Notes: generated by a model from the sequence alone, not told the origin. Counted from the stretch's first letter, positions 54,641 to 63,226 are shown. The stretch: 64,000 nt of DNA from Clostridiaceae bacterium (GCA_029256485.1 JAQSXU010000007.1:1-64000); one strand, 5' to 3'. Translations and numbers: made by a program.

Positions 54641-54743
54641 ATAGTGAAACAACTTCAAATATTAACTTATACATGTCCAAAAACTGTTGAGGATTCAGTA
54701 TTTTGAGACATGTATAAGTTAAGTTTCAGTAATGTTTCACTAT
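54641..54743. repeat. Long imperfect inverted repeat between convergent genes
   Basis: Arms of about 46 and 48 bases (54641-54686 and 54696-54743) with a 9-nt loop. The outer ends ATAGTGAAAC match 10 of 10, and the core AACTTATACATGTC matches 14 of 14; the stretch between them is diverged. It is far longer than the terminators in this window. It may be a bidirectional terminator or a small inverted-repeat (MITE-like) element; no flanking target duplication is obvious. Confidence 0.6.
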
Positions 54744-54745
54744 AA

Positions 54746-55543
54746 CTATGCTAATCTCCCTATTTTTTTTATCAATATAACTAATAATAGAACTGCCACA
54801 GAGGTAATTGCAATGGTTCCTCCTGGGGCACTGTTAATATAATATGAAGAAAAAAGACCTATCATAATTGAAATAAAACCAAAGATAATGGAAAATATAA
54901 ATGTTATATTGAAACCTTTATGAAGCTGCAGTGCAGCAGCTGCTGGCATTGCTATCATTGATGATATAACAAGAATACCCATAATCCTTATGGAAACAGA
55001 AACCGCAGTGCCAACTAGCAATGCAAAAATATAATTGATAAGTTTAATTTTTATACCGGAAACCTTAGCTCCATCTTCATCGAAGGTTAAATAAATCAAT
55101 TTATTATATAGGAAGGCTAAAACAATCAATGAAATAACACCTAATACCAATACAGTGATCAGATCATTTTTACTTACAGTGAGAATGCTTCCAAAAAGAA
55201 AAGAATTAATGTTAGCGTTTGTCTTGCCACTGCTTATAAGAGTTATGGCAATACCAATGGAAAGTGTCATAATAATGACTAAAATAAGCTCAGCATATTT
55301 TTTGAAATAATCCCTTAAAAATTCAATTAGTAAAGCACAAAGTGAAGTAAAAATAAAGGCTGTTATTATGGGATTGTATCCGAAAATAAGTCCTATTGCC
55401 ACACCGGCAAAAGATGCATGGGAAAGCGTGTCTCCCATCATAGAATATCTTTTTAAAACTAAAAAAGCTCCAACTGCTGGGCATAATATAGAAATCATTA
55501 ATCCAGCAATGAGGGCATTTTGCATAAAACTATATTGAAACAT
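54746..55543 (-). CDS. znuB: Zinc/manganese-type ABC transporter permease
   Basis: 265 residues with eight or so membrane helices, ABC-3 family. It begins MFQYSFMQNALIAG; key stretches are KRYSMMGDTLSHASFAGVAIG and ISSMIAMPAAAALQL. Start ATG 55543 has GGAGG 6 nt upstream and lies inside the ATPase 3' end (14-bp overlap). Members import Zn2+ or Mn2+. No binding-protein gene (znuA) is in the locus. Confidence 0.9.
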   Translation of the reverse strand: MFQYSFMQNALIAGLMISILCPAVGAFLVLKRYSMMGDTLSHASFAGVAIGLIFGYNPIITAFIFTSLCALLIEFLRDYFKKYAELILVIIMTLSIGIAITLISSGKTNANINSFLFGSILTVSKNDLITVLVLGVISLIVLAFLYNKLIYLTFDEDGAKVSGIKIKLINYIFALLVGTAVSVSIRIMGILVISSMIAMPAAAALQLHKGFNITFIFSIIFGFISIMIGLFSSYYINSAPGGTIAITSVAVLLLVILIKKIGRLA

Positions 55544-56195
55544 CTGCAACCTCCGAAAAATGATTGTATTCATCTATTGTATAAACATTGGCTTCACCAT
55601 TTTTAAGAACACATATATTAGTTGAATTATTTAATGCGGCATTTAAATTATGTTCAACAGAAATAACGGTTATTCCAAAATGAATATTTAAGTGCTTTAT
55701 ATAACTGTATATTTCATCCTGACTGGCAATGTCAATTCCAGTAGATGGCTCATCTAAAATAAGCAGCTTTGGATTCCCTAAAAGAGCTCTTGCTATAAAT
55801 ATTTTTTGAATTTGTCCTCCAGACATGTCACCCATTAATGAATATTTATAATTAAGCATACCTATATCATCTAAAGCCTTATCAATACACTTATTATCTT
55901 TTATCTTCAATGCTTTTAAATGAATTTTTAACATTTCATAAACTGTAATTGGGAACTGAGTATTGAAGTTTTCTACTCTTTGAGCTACATACCCTATTTT
56001 ATTCGTATTAATTTTAATACTTCCTGAAGCAGGTTTAAGTAGTGACAGTATAAGTTTAATAAGAGTACTCTTAGCACTGCCATTTTCGCCTAAAATAGAT
56101 ACATACTCTCCTTCACCAATATGTAAATTTAAATTGTTGAGTATATATGGCTTCTTACCTGAGTAAGAAAATATTAAATTGTTAATTTTTAACAT
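55530..56195 (-). CDS. znuC: Zinc/manganese-type ABC transporter ATP-binding protein
   Basis: 221 residues. Walker A GENGSAKST is notable: Ala replaces the usual Gly before Lys (GxxGxGKST). Signature DMSGGQIQK, Walker B LLILDEPSTGID and switch His in VISVEHNL are intact. Order and overlap with the ABC-3 permease define a metal importer. The Fur/Zur-like box at 56260-56274 precedes it. Confidence 0.9.
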   Translation of the reverse strand: MLKINNLIFSYSGKKPYILNNLNLHIGEGEYVSILGENGSAKSTLIKLILSLLKPASGSIKINTNKIGYVAQRVENFNTQFPITVYEMLKIHLKALKIKDNKCIDKALDDIGMLNYKYSLMGDMSGGQIQKIFIARALLGNPKLLILDEPSTGIDIASQDEIYSYIKHLNIHFGITVISVEHNLNAALNNSTNICVLKNGEANVYTIDEYNHFSEVADVSI

Positions 56196-56259
56196 AATTA
56201 CCTTATTACCTCCAGTAAATCAAAACAAAAAATAACTTTTAATTAATTATACATCTAAA

Positions 56260-56274
56260 TGCGAATTATTTGCA
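56260..56274 (-). promoter_or_regulatory. Fur/Zur-family operator-like 7-1-7 box before znuC
   Basis: TGCGAAT-T-ATTTGCA: the half-sites agree at 6 of 7 positions and keep the AAT-N-ATT core of Fur, Zur and PerR boxes. It lies 65 bp upstream of the znuC start on the minus strand. A zinc-responsive Zur is the likeliest binder given the gene content. Confidence 0.5.
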
Positions 56275-56350
56275 ACTCATATAATTTATATTATAAATCA
56301 TACAAAATAAAATATGATGAAATATAAATTTCATCACATTTTATTAAAAT

Positions 56351-57292
56351 TTATCTACTTGGTAAATCCGTAAGGGGTTTCAATTCATATCCTGAGGATT
56401 TCCAATATTTTAATATGCTATCTAAAATGTTTGTATTAGTTTTTGATACTGCATGCAATAGTACAATGGCTCCATTATGAGTACGCTGCATTATGACTTT
56501 TTTCCCATATTCTTCACTGGGTTGTTTGTTTACATCCCAATCTCCGTAGGCAAAGCTCCAAAATATTGATTTATACCCCAGCTCCTTTGTGTATGCTAAA
56601 GATAACTCACTATATTTTCCCATAGGCGGTCTAAAGAATTTAACCATTTTTTTACCAGTAACCTCTTGAAAAGCCTTTTCATTTACAATAAATTCATTTA
56701 TAAATTTTGATTTATCTTTTATTGCAACTGCAGCCATAGAGGGATGATTAGTTGAGTGATTACATACTAGGTGTCCCTCATTAACCATCCTTTTTATTAA
56801 ATCCTTGTTGGAATTTATATAAGGGGTAGTTACAAAAAATGCTGCTTTAACGTTATTTTCTTTTAATATATCTAATATTTTGGCAGTATATCCATTTTCA
56901 TAACCTTCATCAAAGGTTAAATATATATATTTTTTTGATGTATCTCCTAAATAATATGCTGAATATTTATTAATTAAATCTAAAACCTCTTTTGGCTCAC
57001 CAGATGGCGTACCATCAGTTCTAGGCTGATAAAACCAGTCTAGTTCCTTGGAACTTAAAGATGGAGTATTAACTGAATCATTATTTTTTATAGGTTGAAT
57101 TTCCTGGGCCTTTTTCATAGGTGCTATAGTATTATCTTTATTTTTCACTAAAGAAGCAGTATTATCACTTTCCATAGATTTGCTATTGGAAGCAGTAATA
57201 TTACTAGAAGTGCTTATACTTTTAGATGGATTTGAACAAGATGACAATATTAAGGTACATATAATTAACGGTAAAAGTAATTTCTTATTCAT
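56351..57292 (-). CDS. pdaA: Polysaccharide deacetylase, PdaA-like, lipoprotein
   Basis: 313 residues. Lipoprotein signal with lipobox LSSC (Cys19), a Ser/Asn/Lys-rich linker (about 20-80), then a NodB domain: YLTFDEGYENGYT (motif 1), CNHSTNHPSM (HxxxH metal site), FRPPMGKYSE and late LLHA. The GYENGYT sequence and WFYQPRTDGTPSG before it are typical of PdaA, which deacetylates MurNAc on the way to the muramic-delta-lactam of spore cortex. PdaA is usually secreted rather than lipid-anchored. Confidence 0.85.
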   Translation of the reverse strand: MNKKLLLPLIICTLILSSCSNPSKSISTSSNITASNSKSMESDNTASLVKNKDNTIAPMKKAQEIQPIKNNDSVNTPSLSSKELDWFYQPRTDGTPSGEPKEVLDLINKYSAYYLGDTSKKYIYLTFDEGYENGYTAKILDILKENNVKAAFFVTTPYINSNKDLIKRMVNEGHLVCNHSTNHPSMAAVAIKDKSKFINEFIVNEKAFQEVTGKKMVKFFRPPMGKYSELSLAYTKELGYKSIFWSFAYGDWDVNKQPSEEYGKKVIMQRTHNGAIVLLHAVSKTNTNILDSILKYWKSSGYELKPLTDLPSR

Positions 57293-57404
57293 TGTTTATA
57301 CCTCCAATTACAGCAATTTTATAATAAAAGTAATAGTTGAATTAAAAACCTCATATGATATAATTTTATTTGTTTATAATTATTATACGATGGAGAACTA
57401 ACAA

Positions 57405-59177
57405 ATGGATGAATTTTTTATAAAAAAAGTGAATGAATTATTTAAAATAATAATAGAGCCTATTGATAGTATGTACAAGTTTACAGCAATTAATAATTAT
57501 AAGAATATGTTAGAAATTGATGAACTATCTTCACTTGGAACAGAATACTTTAAAAGAATAAGTAAGGAAAAATCCAAAGGTGCTATTTATACACCAAAAG
57601 AAATTTCAAAATTTATTGTAAAAAACACAATTTGTGAAGAAGATATAATTAATAATCCATTTATTAAAATCGTAGATCCAGCTTGCGGTACTGGTAATAT
57701 ATTGAAGGAATGTTATACATATCTAAGAGAGCTGTATATCAAAAACTTAAATGAAATTAACAGCAAGTGGAATTTGAAACTAGATAATTTAAACATTAAT
57801 CAGCATATTTTAAAAAATAACTTATATGGTTTTGATATAGATAAAACGGCATTAAAAATTTTAATAATTGATTTTTTTAATATAACCGGAGTAGCAGCTA
57901 ATAATAATTTTGTTGAAAAAGATTTTCTCATAGATACCATTGAGGAAAAGTTTGATATATACATAGGTAATCCTCCTTATATAGGTCATAAAACATTAGA
58001 TAGAAATTACTCATTAATATTAAAGAAGAAATATAAAAATATTTTTAAGGATAAGGGAGATATATCCTATTGCTTTTTTCAATGTGCCATTAATAATCTT
58101 GTTGTAAATGGGAAGCTTGGATTTATTGTTTCAAGATACTTTTTGGAATCCCCTAGTGGTGAAGGATTGAGGAAGGTATTAAAGGATTTTTGCACAATAT
58201 ATAAAATAGTTGACTTTTATGGCATTAGACCATTTAAAAATACTGGTGTTGATCCAGTTATAATTTTTTTGAAAAATAATATAACTGATAAATCCACAAT
58301 TAATATTATAAAACCATTAAATAATATAGAAAAAAATAATAAAAATTTTTACAAGTCCTTATTTTTAAATAAAGGTGATGATTTCAGCCAGTTTTATATT
58401 GATAAGGCATATTTAAACAGTAAGGGCTGGATATTAAGAAATGAAAAAGAAAGAAATATAATTAAAAAAATAGAAACAAAGAGCTTTACTAATCTTGATA
58501 AAATATGCAACACTTATCAAGGAATTATTACAGGATGCGATAAAGCTTTTATTGTGAACCAACGCACAATTGAAGATGAAGAATTGGAAAAGGACTTGAT
58601 AATGCCATGGATAAAGAGCAGCAGTATAAAAAAAAATCAAGTTACTTTTGAAAATAAATATTTAATAAATACGGATATAATTGAGAATCTTAGCCATTAT
58701 CCAAACGTAGAACATCATATTATGCCATATAAAGAAAGGCTGCTTAATAGAAGAGAATGTGCAAGTGGTAAAAAGGAATGGTATAGACTACAGTGGGGAA
58801 GAGTATCTGAGATATTTGAAGGAGAGAAAATTATATTTCCATATAAATCAAGCAGCAATAGATTTGCATTAGACAAAGGAAATTATTTCAGTGCGGATGT
58901 ATATAGTTTGGTGTTAAAGGAATCCGTGCCATTTACATATAAGTATCTTTTGGGAATTTTAAATAGTAAGTTATATGAATTTTATTTTAAGACTTACGGT
59001 AAAAAATTAGGTATGGATTTATATGAGTATTATCCTAATAACTTAATAAAACTCTGTATTCCCACCATGGATGTAATAGATGATTATGCCCATATAAATT
59101 TTTCGGATTTTGATAATAAACTATACAGATATTTTGACTTTACTAAAGAGGAAATGGAAATAATAGAATATAATTAA
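57405..59177 (+). CDS. camA: Stand-alone N6-adenine DNA methyltransferase, CamA-like
   Basis: 590 residues. N-terminal gamma-class methylase: SAM site IVDPACGTGNILKECY (about 89-104) and catalytic IGNPPYIGHKTL (about 189-200). A C-terminal target-recognition region contains YQGIITGCDKAFI, LNRRECASGKKEWYRLQWGR and a PYKSSSNRFALDKG stretch. There is no PD-(D/E)XK nuclease domain and no restriction gene beside it. These blocks, their order and the length match, from memory, C. difficile CamA, which methylates CAAAAA and influences sporulation. Monocistronic, with its own terminator. The target sequence here is not known. Confidence 0.85.
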   Translation: MDEFFIKKVNELFKIIIEPIDSMYKFTAINNYKNMLEIDELSSLGTEYFKRISKEKSKGAIYTPKEISKFIVKNTICEEDIINNPFIKIVDPACGTGNILKECYTYLRELYIKNLNEINSKWNLKLDNLNINQHILKNNLYGFDIDKTALKILIIDFFNITGVAANNNFVEKDFLIDTIEEKFDIYIGNPPYIGHKTLDRNYSLILKKKYKNIFKDKGDISYCFFQCAINNLVVNGKLGFIVSRYFLESPSGEGLRKVLKDFCTIYKIVDFYGIRPFKNTGVDPVIIFLKNNITDKSTINIIKPLNNIEKNNKNFYKSLFLNKGDDFSQFYIDKAYLNSKGWILRNEKERNIIKKIETKSFTNLDKICNTYQGIITGCDKAFIVNQRTIEDEELEKDLIMPWIKSSSIKKNQVTFENKYLINTDIIENLSHYPNVEHHIMPYKERLLNRRECASGKKEWYRLQWGRVSEIFEGEKIIFPYKSSSNRFALDKGNYFSADVYSLVLKESVPFTYKYLLGILNSKLYEFYFKTYGKKLGMDLYEYYPNNLIKLCIPTMDVIDDYAHINFSDFDNKLYRYFDFTKEEMEIIEYN

Positions 59178-59178
59178 C

Positions 59179-59210
59179 AAAAATCATGGTGGATAAAAGC
59201 CATGATTTTT
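59179..59210 (+). terminator. Terminator after the CamA-like gene
   Basis: AAAAATCATGG (59179-59189) pairs perfectly with CCATGATTTTT (59200-59210). Confidence 0.85.
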
Positions 59211-59264
59211 ACATTAATTGAAAGTGAATATTAAGATTATTTTCAAAAAAATGAAATAAATATG

Positions 59265-59293
59265 TTGACATTATCTATGGAATGGTTTACTAT
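59265..59293 (+). promoter_or_regulatory. Promoter of the maltose-type ABC operon
   Basis: TTGACA (59265-59270) and TACTAT (59288-59293) are 17 bp apart. The expected start near 59300 coincides with the operator. Confidence 0.7.
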
Positions 59294-59301
59294 TAAATTG
59301 A

Positions 59302-59313
59302 GCAAACGATTGC
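59302..59313 (+). promoter_or_regulatory. LacI/MalR-family operator
   Basis: GCAAACGATTGC has the GCAA...TTGC dyad with central CG of LacI-family sites (MalR type). It lies at +1 of the predicted promoter, suited to repression relieved by sugar. No lacI-family gene is in the window. Confidence 0.6.
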
Positions 59314-59353
59314 ACAACAAATTAACAACCTAATTAAAGACGGGGGGATTAAT

Positions 59354-60622
59354 ATGAAAAATGTTAAAAAAATAGTAGCCTTAGCTTGTACTGTTGCACT
59401 TTCAACAGGTTTATTAGCAGGTTGCGGAGCTAAAACAGACTCATCTGATAAAGCAAAAACTGATACTAAGGTAGAATTAGCCTTTTGGGATCAGGATGAT
59501 GCTAATGCTCAAAAAGTTCTTGATGGACTTATCAAAGATTTCCAGACTAAAAATCCAAATATAACAGTTAAGAGAACACATTATGAAACAGAAGACTTAA
59601 GAAAGAACTTCACATCAGCTGCTATAAGCGGTAAAGGACCAGATATAGTTTTAGGACCAAATGATAACTTAGGTGTATTTGTTCCAGGAAATTTAGTACA
59701 ACCAGCTTCTGATATAATGGGAGAGGATTTCTTTAAAACATTGGATCCAACTTCATTAAAAGCAGCACAATATGATGGAAAACAGTATATGATTCCAGAC
59801 AGAAATGGAAATGAAATATTATTAACATACAATAAAAAGTTAGTTACTGAAGTGCCAAAGACATTTGAAGATCTTGAAAAACTTGGCTTACAGTTAAAGA
59901 AAGATGGAAAAGTTGAATATGGCTTAGTATTTAATGAAGTAGAACCATTCTTCTCAATTCCATACTTAAAAGCATTTGGTGGAGAAGTATTTAACGATGC
60001 TAACTCTGCAAAACCAACAGCAACTTTAAAAACACAATCTGTCACAGATTGGATGACATTCTTAAAGAAAATACATGATGAAGGATTAATACCTAAAGAA
60101 GCAGATGGAACAGTTGCAACAAACTTATTTAAACAGGGAAAAGCTGCTTTCATCATCGACGGACCATGGGGATTTGCAGATTATCAAAAAGCTAATATAG
60201 ATTTTGGTATTGCTGCTATTCCAAGCATAAATGGAAAAGATACTGCTCCATATTCAGCAGTTAAAGGATATGTAGTATCAGCATCAGTTAAAGATCAAGC
60301 TAAGAAAGATGCAGTTAAGAAATTCTTAGAATTTGTTAACTCAAAGGATGCTCAATTAAAAATGGTTGATGCTCACCAGCAATTACCTACAAACTTAGAA
60401 GCTATGAAAGATTCAAAAGTTACTGGAAATGCATTAATAAGCGGACAGAAAGATCCACTTTCAAAAGCTATTCCAATGCCAATAGTTCCACAAATGAGAG
60501 CTGTTTGGGATGCTATAAAACCTGTACAACAGGAAGTACTTTCTGGTAAAACTTCACCAGCAGATGCAGGTGCTAAGATGCAGCAGAAAGCTGAAGAAGG
60601 AATTAAGGCTTTAGGTTTCTAA
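59354..60622 (+). CDS. Maltose/maltodextrin-type ABC transporter substrate-binding lipoprotein
   Basis: 422 residues. Lipoprotein signal with lipobox LLAGC (Cys24). SBP_bac_1/MalE fold: VELAFWDQDDANAQ, FVPGNLVQPAS, AAFIIDGPWGFADYQKANIDFGIAAIP and the AVKGYVVSASVKDQ region are typical of maltose/cyclodextrin-binding proteins. It captures oligosaccharides outside the membrane. Codon use is relatively even, suggesting high expression. First gene of a three-gene importer. Confidence 0.9.
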   Translation: MKNVKKIVALACTVALSTGLLAGCGAKTDSSDKAKTDTKVELAFWDQDDANAQKVLDGLIKDFQTKNPNITVKRTHYETEDLRKNFTSAAISGKGPDIVLGPNDNLGVFVPGNLVQPASDIMGEDFFKTLDPTSLKAAQYDGKQYMIPDRNGNEILLTYNKKLVTEVPKTFEDLEKLGLQLKKDGKVEYGLVFNEVEPFFSIPYLKAFGGEVFNDANSAKPTATLKTQSVTDWMTFLKKIHDEGLIPKEADGTVATNLFKQGKAAFIIDGPWGFADYQKANIDFGIAAIPSINGKDTAPYSAVKGYVVSASVKDQAKKDAVKKFLEFVNSKDAQLKMVDAHQQLPTNLEAMKDSKVTGNALISGQKDPLSKAIPMPIVPQMRAVWDAIKPVQQEVLSGKTSPADAGAKMQQKAEEGIKALGF

Positions 60623-60647
60623 AATAAATAAATTGGAATTTGATTAT

Positions 60648-60670
60648 GGGGGATTTATTCCCCCTTTTTT
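60648..60670 (+). terminator. Leaky terminator after the sugar-binding-protein gene
   Basis: GGGGGA (60648-60653) pairs with TCCCCC (60659-60664), followed by six T. The permease genes continue downstream with no new promoter visible, so it probably reduces read-through. Confidence 0.75.
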
Positions 60671-60685
60671 AGAAAGGAGATTAAA

Positions 60686-61615
60686 ATGGAATCAGTAGCA
60701 AAACGTAAAAAGAAAAGCAAAAATGGACGAAGTTATAACCTAGCACAAACAAGATGGACACCAGTTTGGTTCCTTTTACCTGCAGTTATTATAATTGCGG
60801 CAGTTGTTTTGTATCCACTTATTTTTGAGTTTAAAATGTCTTTTGAAAATGTTACAATTTTAAATTTGAAAAGTGGTAAATACCCATTTGTAGCTCTTGA
60901 TAATTACAAGCAGATACTTACGGACACTTTATTTTATTCCACCTTATTAAGAACAGTAGTTTGGACTGTTATTAATGTGGCATTTCACGTAACTATAGGA
61001 TTATTCCTAGCGGTATTATTAAATAGAAAATTACCTGGTAAATCCATAATAAGAGTATTATTAATACTACCTTGGGCAGTACCTCAATATATTGCAGCTT
61101 TAACCTGGAAGGGAATGTTCAATGTTGAATATGGTGCAGTTAACATAATTTTAACTAGTTTGTTTGGACAAGGCGCAGCTATATCTTGGCTGTCAAACCC
61201 AAAATGGTCATTTGCAGCAGCTATAATTACTAACATTTGGCTTGGAATACCATTTATGATGATGATTGCCCTTGGCGGACTTCAAAGTATACCTCAGGAA
61301 TTATATGAAGCTGCTGATATGGATGGCGCTTCAGGATGGCAAAAATTTAGAAATATAGTATTACCCTTATTAAAGCCTGTAATGACACCAGCTATTGTCC
61401 TTGGAACAGTATGGACATTTAATCAGGTTAACGTTATATATATTATCACCTCTGGTGCAGCATCTGAAGATGCTCAGATTCTTGTAACACTTGTATATAA
61501 AAAGGCTTTTGAATACATGAGATATGGTTACGCAGCAGCATTTTCAGTAATTATATTCTTAATTCTTTTATCATTTAGCTCGGTATTTATAAAAGCTCAG
61601 AAGCTTGAGAATTAG
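60686..61615 (+). CDS. Maltose-type ABC sugar permease (MalF-like)
   Basis: 309 residues. Cytoplasmic Lys-rich start, then six membrane helices. The binding-protein-dependent permease loop reads EAADMDGASGWQKFRNIVLPLLKP (about 210-233). It lacks the large periplasmic loop of E. coli MalF, as usual in Gram-positives. Followed after 12 bp by the second permease. Confidence 0.9.
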   Translation: MESVAKRKKKSKNGRSYNLAQTRWTPVWFLLPAVIIIAAVVLYPLIFEFKMSFENVTILNLKSGKYPFVALDNYKQILTDTLFYSTLLRTVVWTVINVAFHVTIGLFLAVLLNRKLPGKSIIRVLLILPWAVPQYIAALTWKGMFNVEYGAVNIILTSLFGQGAAISWLSNPKWSFAAAIITNIWLGIPFMMMIALGGLQSIPQELYEAADMDGASGWQKFRNIVLPLLKPVMTPAIVLGTVWTFNQVNVIYIITSGAASEDAQILVTLVYKKAFEYMRYGYAAAFSVIIFLILLSFSSVFIKAQKLEN

Positions 61616-61627
61616 GGGGAGTGAAAA

Positions 61628-62482
61628 ATGAAAATAAGTGAAAAATTTGATTTTAAAGATAAACCTTCTAAAATCATAATAATATATGCAGTTTTAATTT
61701 TTTTCTGTATTTTATCAGTGTTCCCGATTTTAAACATTCTCTCTATAGCATTAAGGCCGTCAGATGCAGTTTATGTTAAGACAATTAACCCTATTCCACA
61801 GGGAGCCACTTTAGCTAATTTTAGAGAGGCATTTGTAAAATATGATTTAATCAGATGGCTTTATAACAGCTTAATAGTATCTCTTTTAACTACAGCAATA
61901 GCTGTTGTATTATCCATTGGTGCAGGTTATGCATTTTCAAGATTCGAGTTCTTTGGAAGAAATACTGGAATGACATTACTTCTTGTAACTCAAATGTTTC
62001 CAGCACCAATGATGCTTTTGCCATTATATATCATGCTTACAAAAGCAGGTTTGTCAAATAATATCTTAGGACTAGCAATAGTATATGTTTCTACTGCTAT
62101 TCCGTTTAATATATGGATGATGAAGGGATATTTTGACACTATTCCAAAATCACTTGAAGAAAGTGCTTATGTAGATGGGGCCGGTATTTTTAAATCCTTC
62201 TATCAGATAATTCTTCCGCTGGCAACTCCAGCAATAGCCTTAACAGCACTGTTTGCATTTATGGGAGCTTGGTCAGAATATATTGTTGCCAGGGTTATAC
62301 TTACTGATAATGGCTTGCTAACATTACCTATAGGCTTGGTAAATATGCAGGGACAATTTTCAACAGACTGGGGAATTTACTCAGCTGCAGCTCTTGTTAC
62401 TGCAATACCCGTTATGATCTTGTTTGTAAGTTTGTCTAAATATTTAGTTGGAGGATTAACACTTGGTAGTGTTAAAGGCTAA
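61628..62482 (+). CDS. Maltose-type ABC sugar permease (MalG-like)
   Basis: 284 residues, six membrane helices. Permease loop EESAYVDGAGIFKSFYQIILPLATP (about 180-204) and C-terminal KYLVGGLTLGSVKG as in MalG. No ATPase gene is present, so it probably uses a shared MsmX/MalK-type ATPase encoded elsewhere. Followed by a terminator. Confidence 0.92.
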   Translation: MKISEKFDFKDKPSKIIIIYAVLIFFCILSVFPILNILSIALRPSDAVYVKTINPIPQGATLANFREAFVKYDLIRWLYNSLIVSLLTTAIAVVLSIGAGYAFSRFEFFGRNTGMTLLLVTQMFPAPMMLLPLYIMLTKAGLSNNILGLAIVYVSTAIPFNIWMMKGYFDTIPKSLEESAYVDGAGIFKSFYQIILPLATPAIALTALFAFMGAWSEYIVARVILTDNGLLTLPIGLVNMQGQFSTDWGIYSAAALVTAIPVMILFVSLSKYLVGGLTLGSVKG

Positions 62483-62502
62483 TAATAAGGTTAATAATTA
62501 AG

Positions 62503-62532
62503 AAAGGTTTTGTCTTTAGACAAAACCTTTTT
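62503..62532 (+). terminator. Terminator of the maltose-type operon
   Basis: AAAGGTTTTGTCT (62503-62515) pairs perfectly with AGACAAAACCTTT (62518-62530), followed by TT. Confidence 0.85.
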
Positions 62533-62584
62533 AGTATTATAATATAATTAAATATTATTTTTACAGAATAAAGGTGGTTTTGGT

Positions 62585-63142
62585 ATGGAAAAAATACTTT
62601 TAAAAGATGGATTAGAGTTTACTATAAGAGAGGCTGATAAAGAAGACGCAAAATCTATAATTGATTTTTATAATTTTGTAGGAGGGGAAACTGATTTCCT
62701 TTCATTTGGGAAAAATGAATTTGTAAAGAATATATCAGATTATGAATTGTTTTTAGATAATACAAGAAATGAACATAACTCAATAATATTGCTGGTAGAA
62801 ATTAAAAATAAAATTATAGGGATAGCTTCAATTAATTCCAGTCCTAAGATTAGATATAAACATGTAGGCGAGTTTGGAATTGTTATACAGCAGAAATATT
62901 GCGGAATAGGAATTGGGAGAAAGATTATGGATTATATTATTAACTGGGCAAAGGCCAATGGCATCACTAGAAAAATAAGCCTTATAACTAATGAAAATAA
63001 CTATAGAGCAATAGATTTATATAAAAAGGTGGGGTTTGAAATAGAAGGTATTCTGAAAAAAGATATTAATATTAATGGAGTTTACGGTAATACAATTATG
63101 ATGGGACTTCAAATAAAGCAGGAAAGATTAAATAACAAATAA
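62585..63142 (+). CDS. GNAT-family N-acetyltransferase
   Basis: 185 residues. GNAT motif A VIQQKYCGIGIGRKIMDYIINWA has the acetyl-CoA pyrophosphate loop (Q/R-x-x-G-x-G/A), and the C-terminal NENNYRAIDLYKKVGFEIEG is motif B. The layout resembles RimJ/RimL/PhnO-like small-molecule or protein acetyltransferases. Ribosome binding site AAAGGTGG. Substrate unknown; monocistronic. Confidence 0.88.
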   Translation: MEKILLKDGLEFTIREADKEDAKSIIDFYNFVGGETDFLSFGKNEFVKNISDYELFLDNTRNEHNSIILLVEIKNKIIGIASINSSPKIRYKHVGEFGIVIQQKYCGIGIGRKIMDYIINWAKANGITRKISLITNENNYRAIDLYKKVGFEIEGILKKDININGVYGNTIMMGLQIKQERLNNK

Positions 63143-63200
63143 AGTGGTTTTGTTTACAGCAAAACTAAATTAAAGAGTTTCTGCATTGCAGAAACTCAAC
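63139..63200 (-). repeat. Dispersed intergenic repeat, copy 2 (double hairpin, inverted)
   Basis: Read on the minus strand it aligns with 47137-47199 over its whole length. Hairpin A: GAGTTTCTGC with GCAGAAACTC. Hairpin B: GTTTTGCTGTAAACAAAAC, differing by one base from copy 1. The stem differences in hairpin A are matched on both arms. It overlaps the GNAT stop codon and again lies between convergent genes; it is flanked on one side (63200-63230) by AACTTTCAACTC-like short repeats. Confidence 0.7.
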
Positions 63201-63226
63201 CTAAACTTTCAACTCATAACTCTCAA

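Noticed and set aside
57405..59177. Restriction-modification system
   Set aside because: No nuclease domain in the protein and no endonuclease or specificity gene in the flanks; both neighbours are housekeeping or transport genes.
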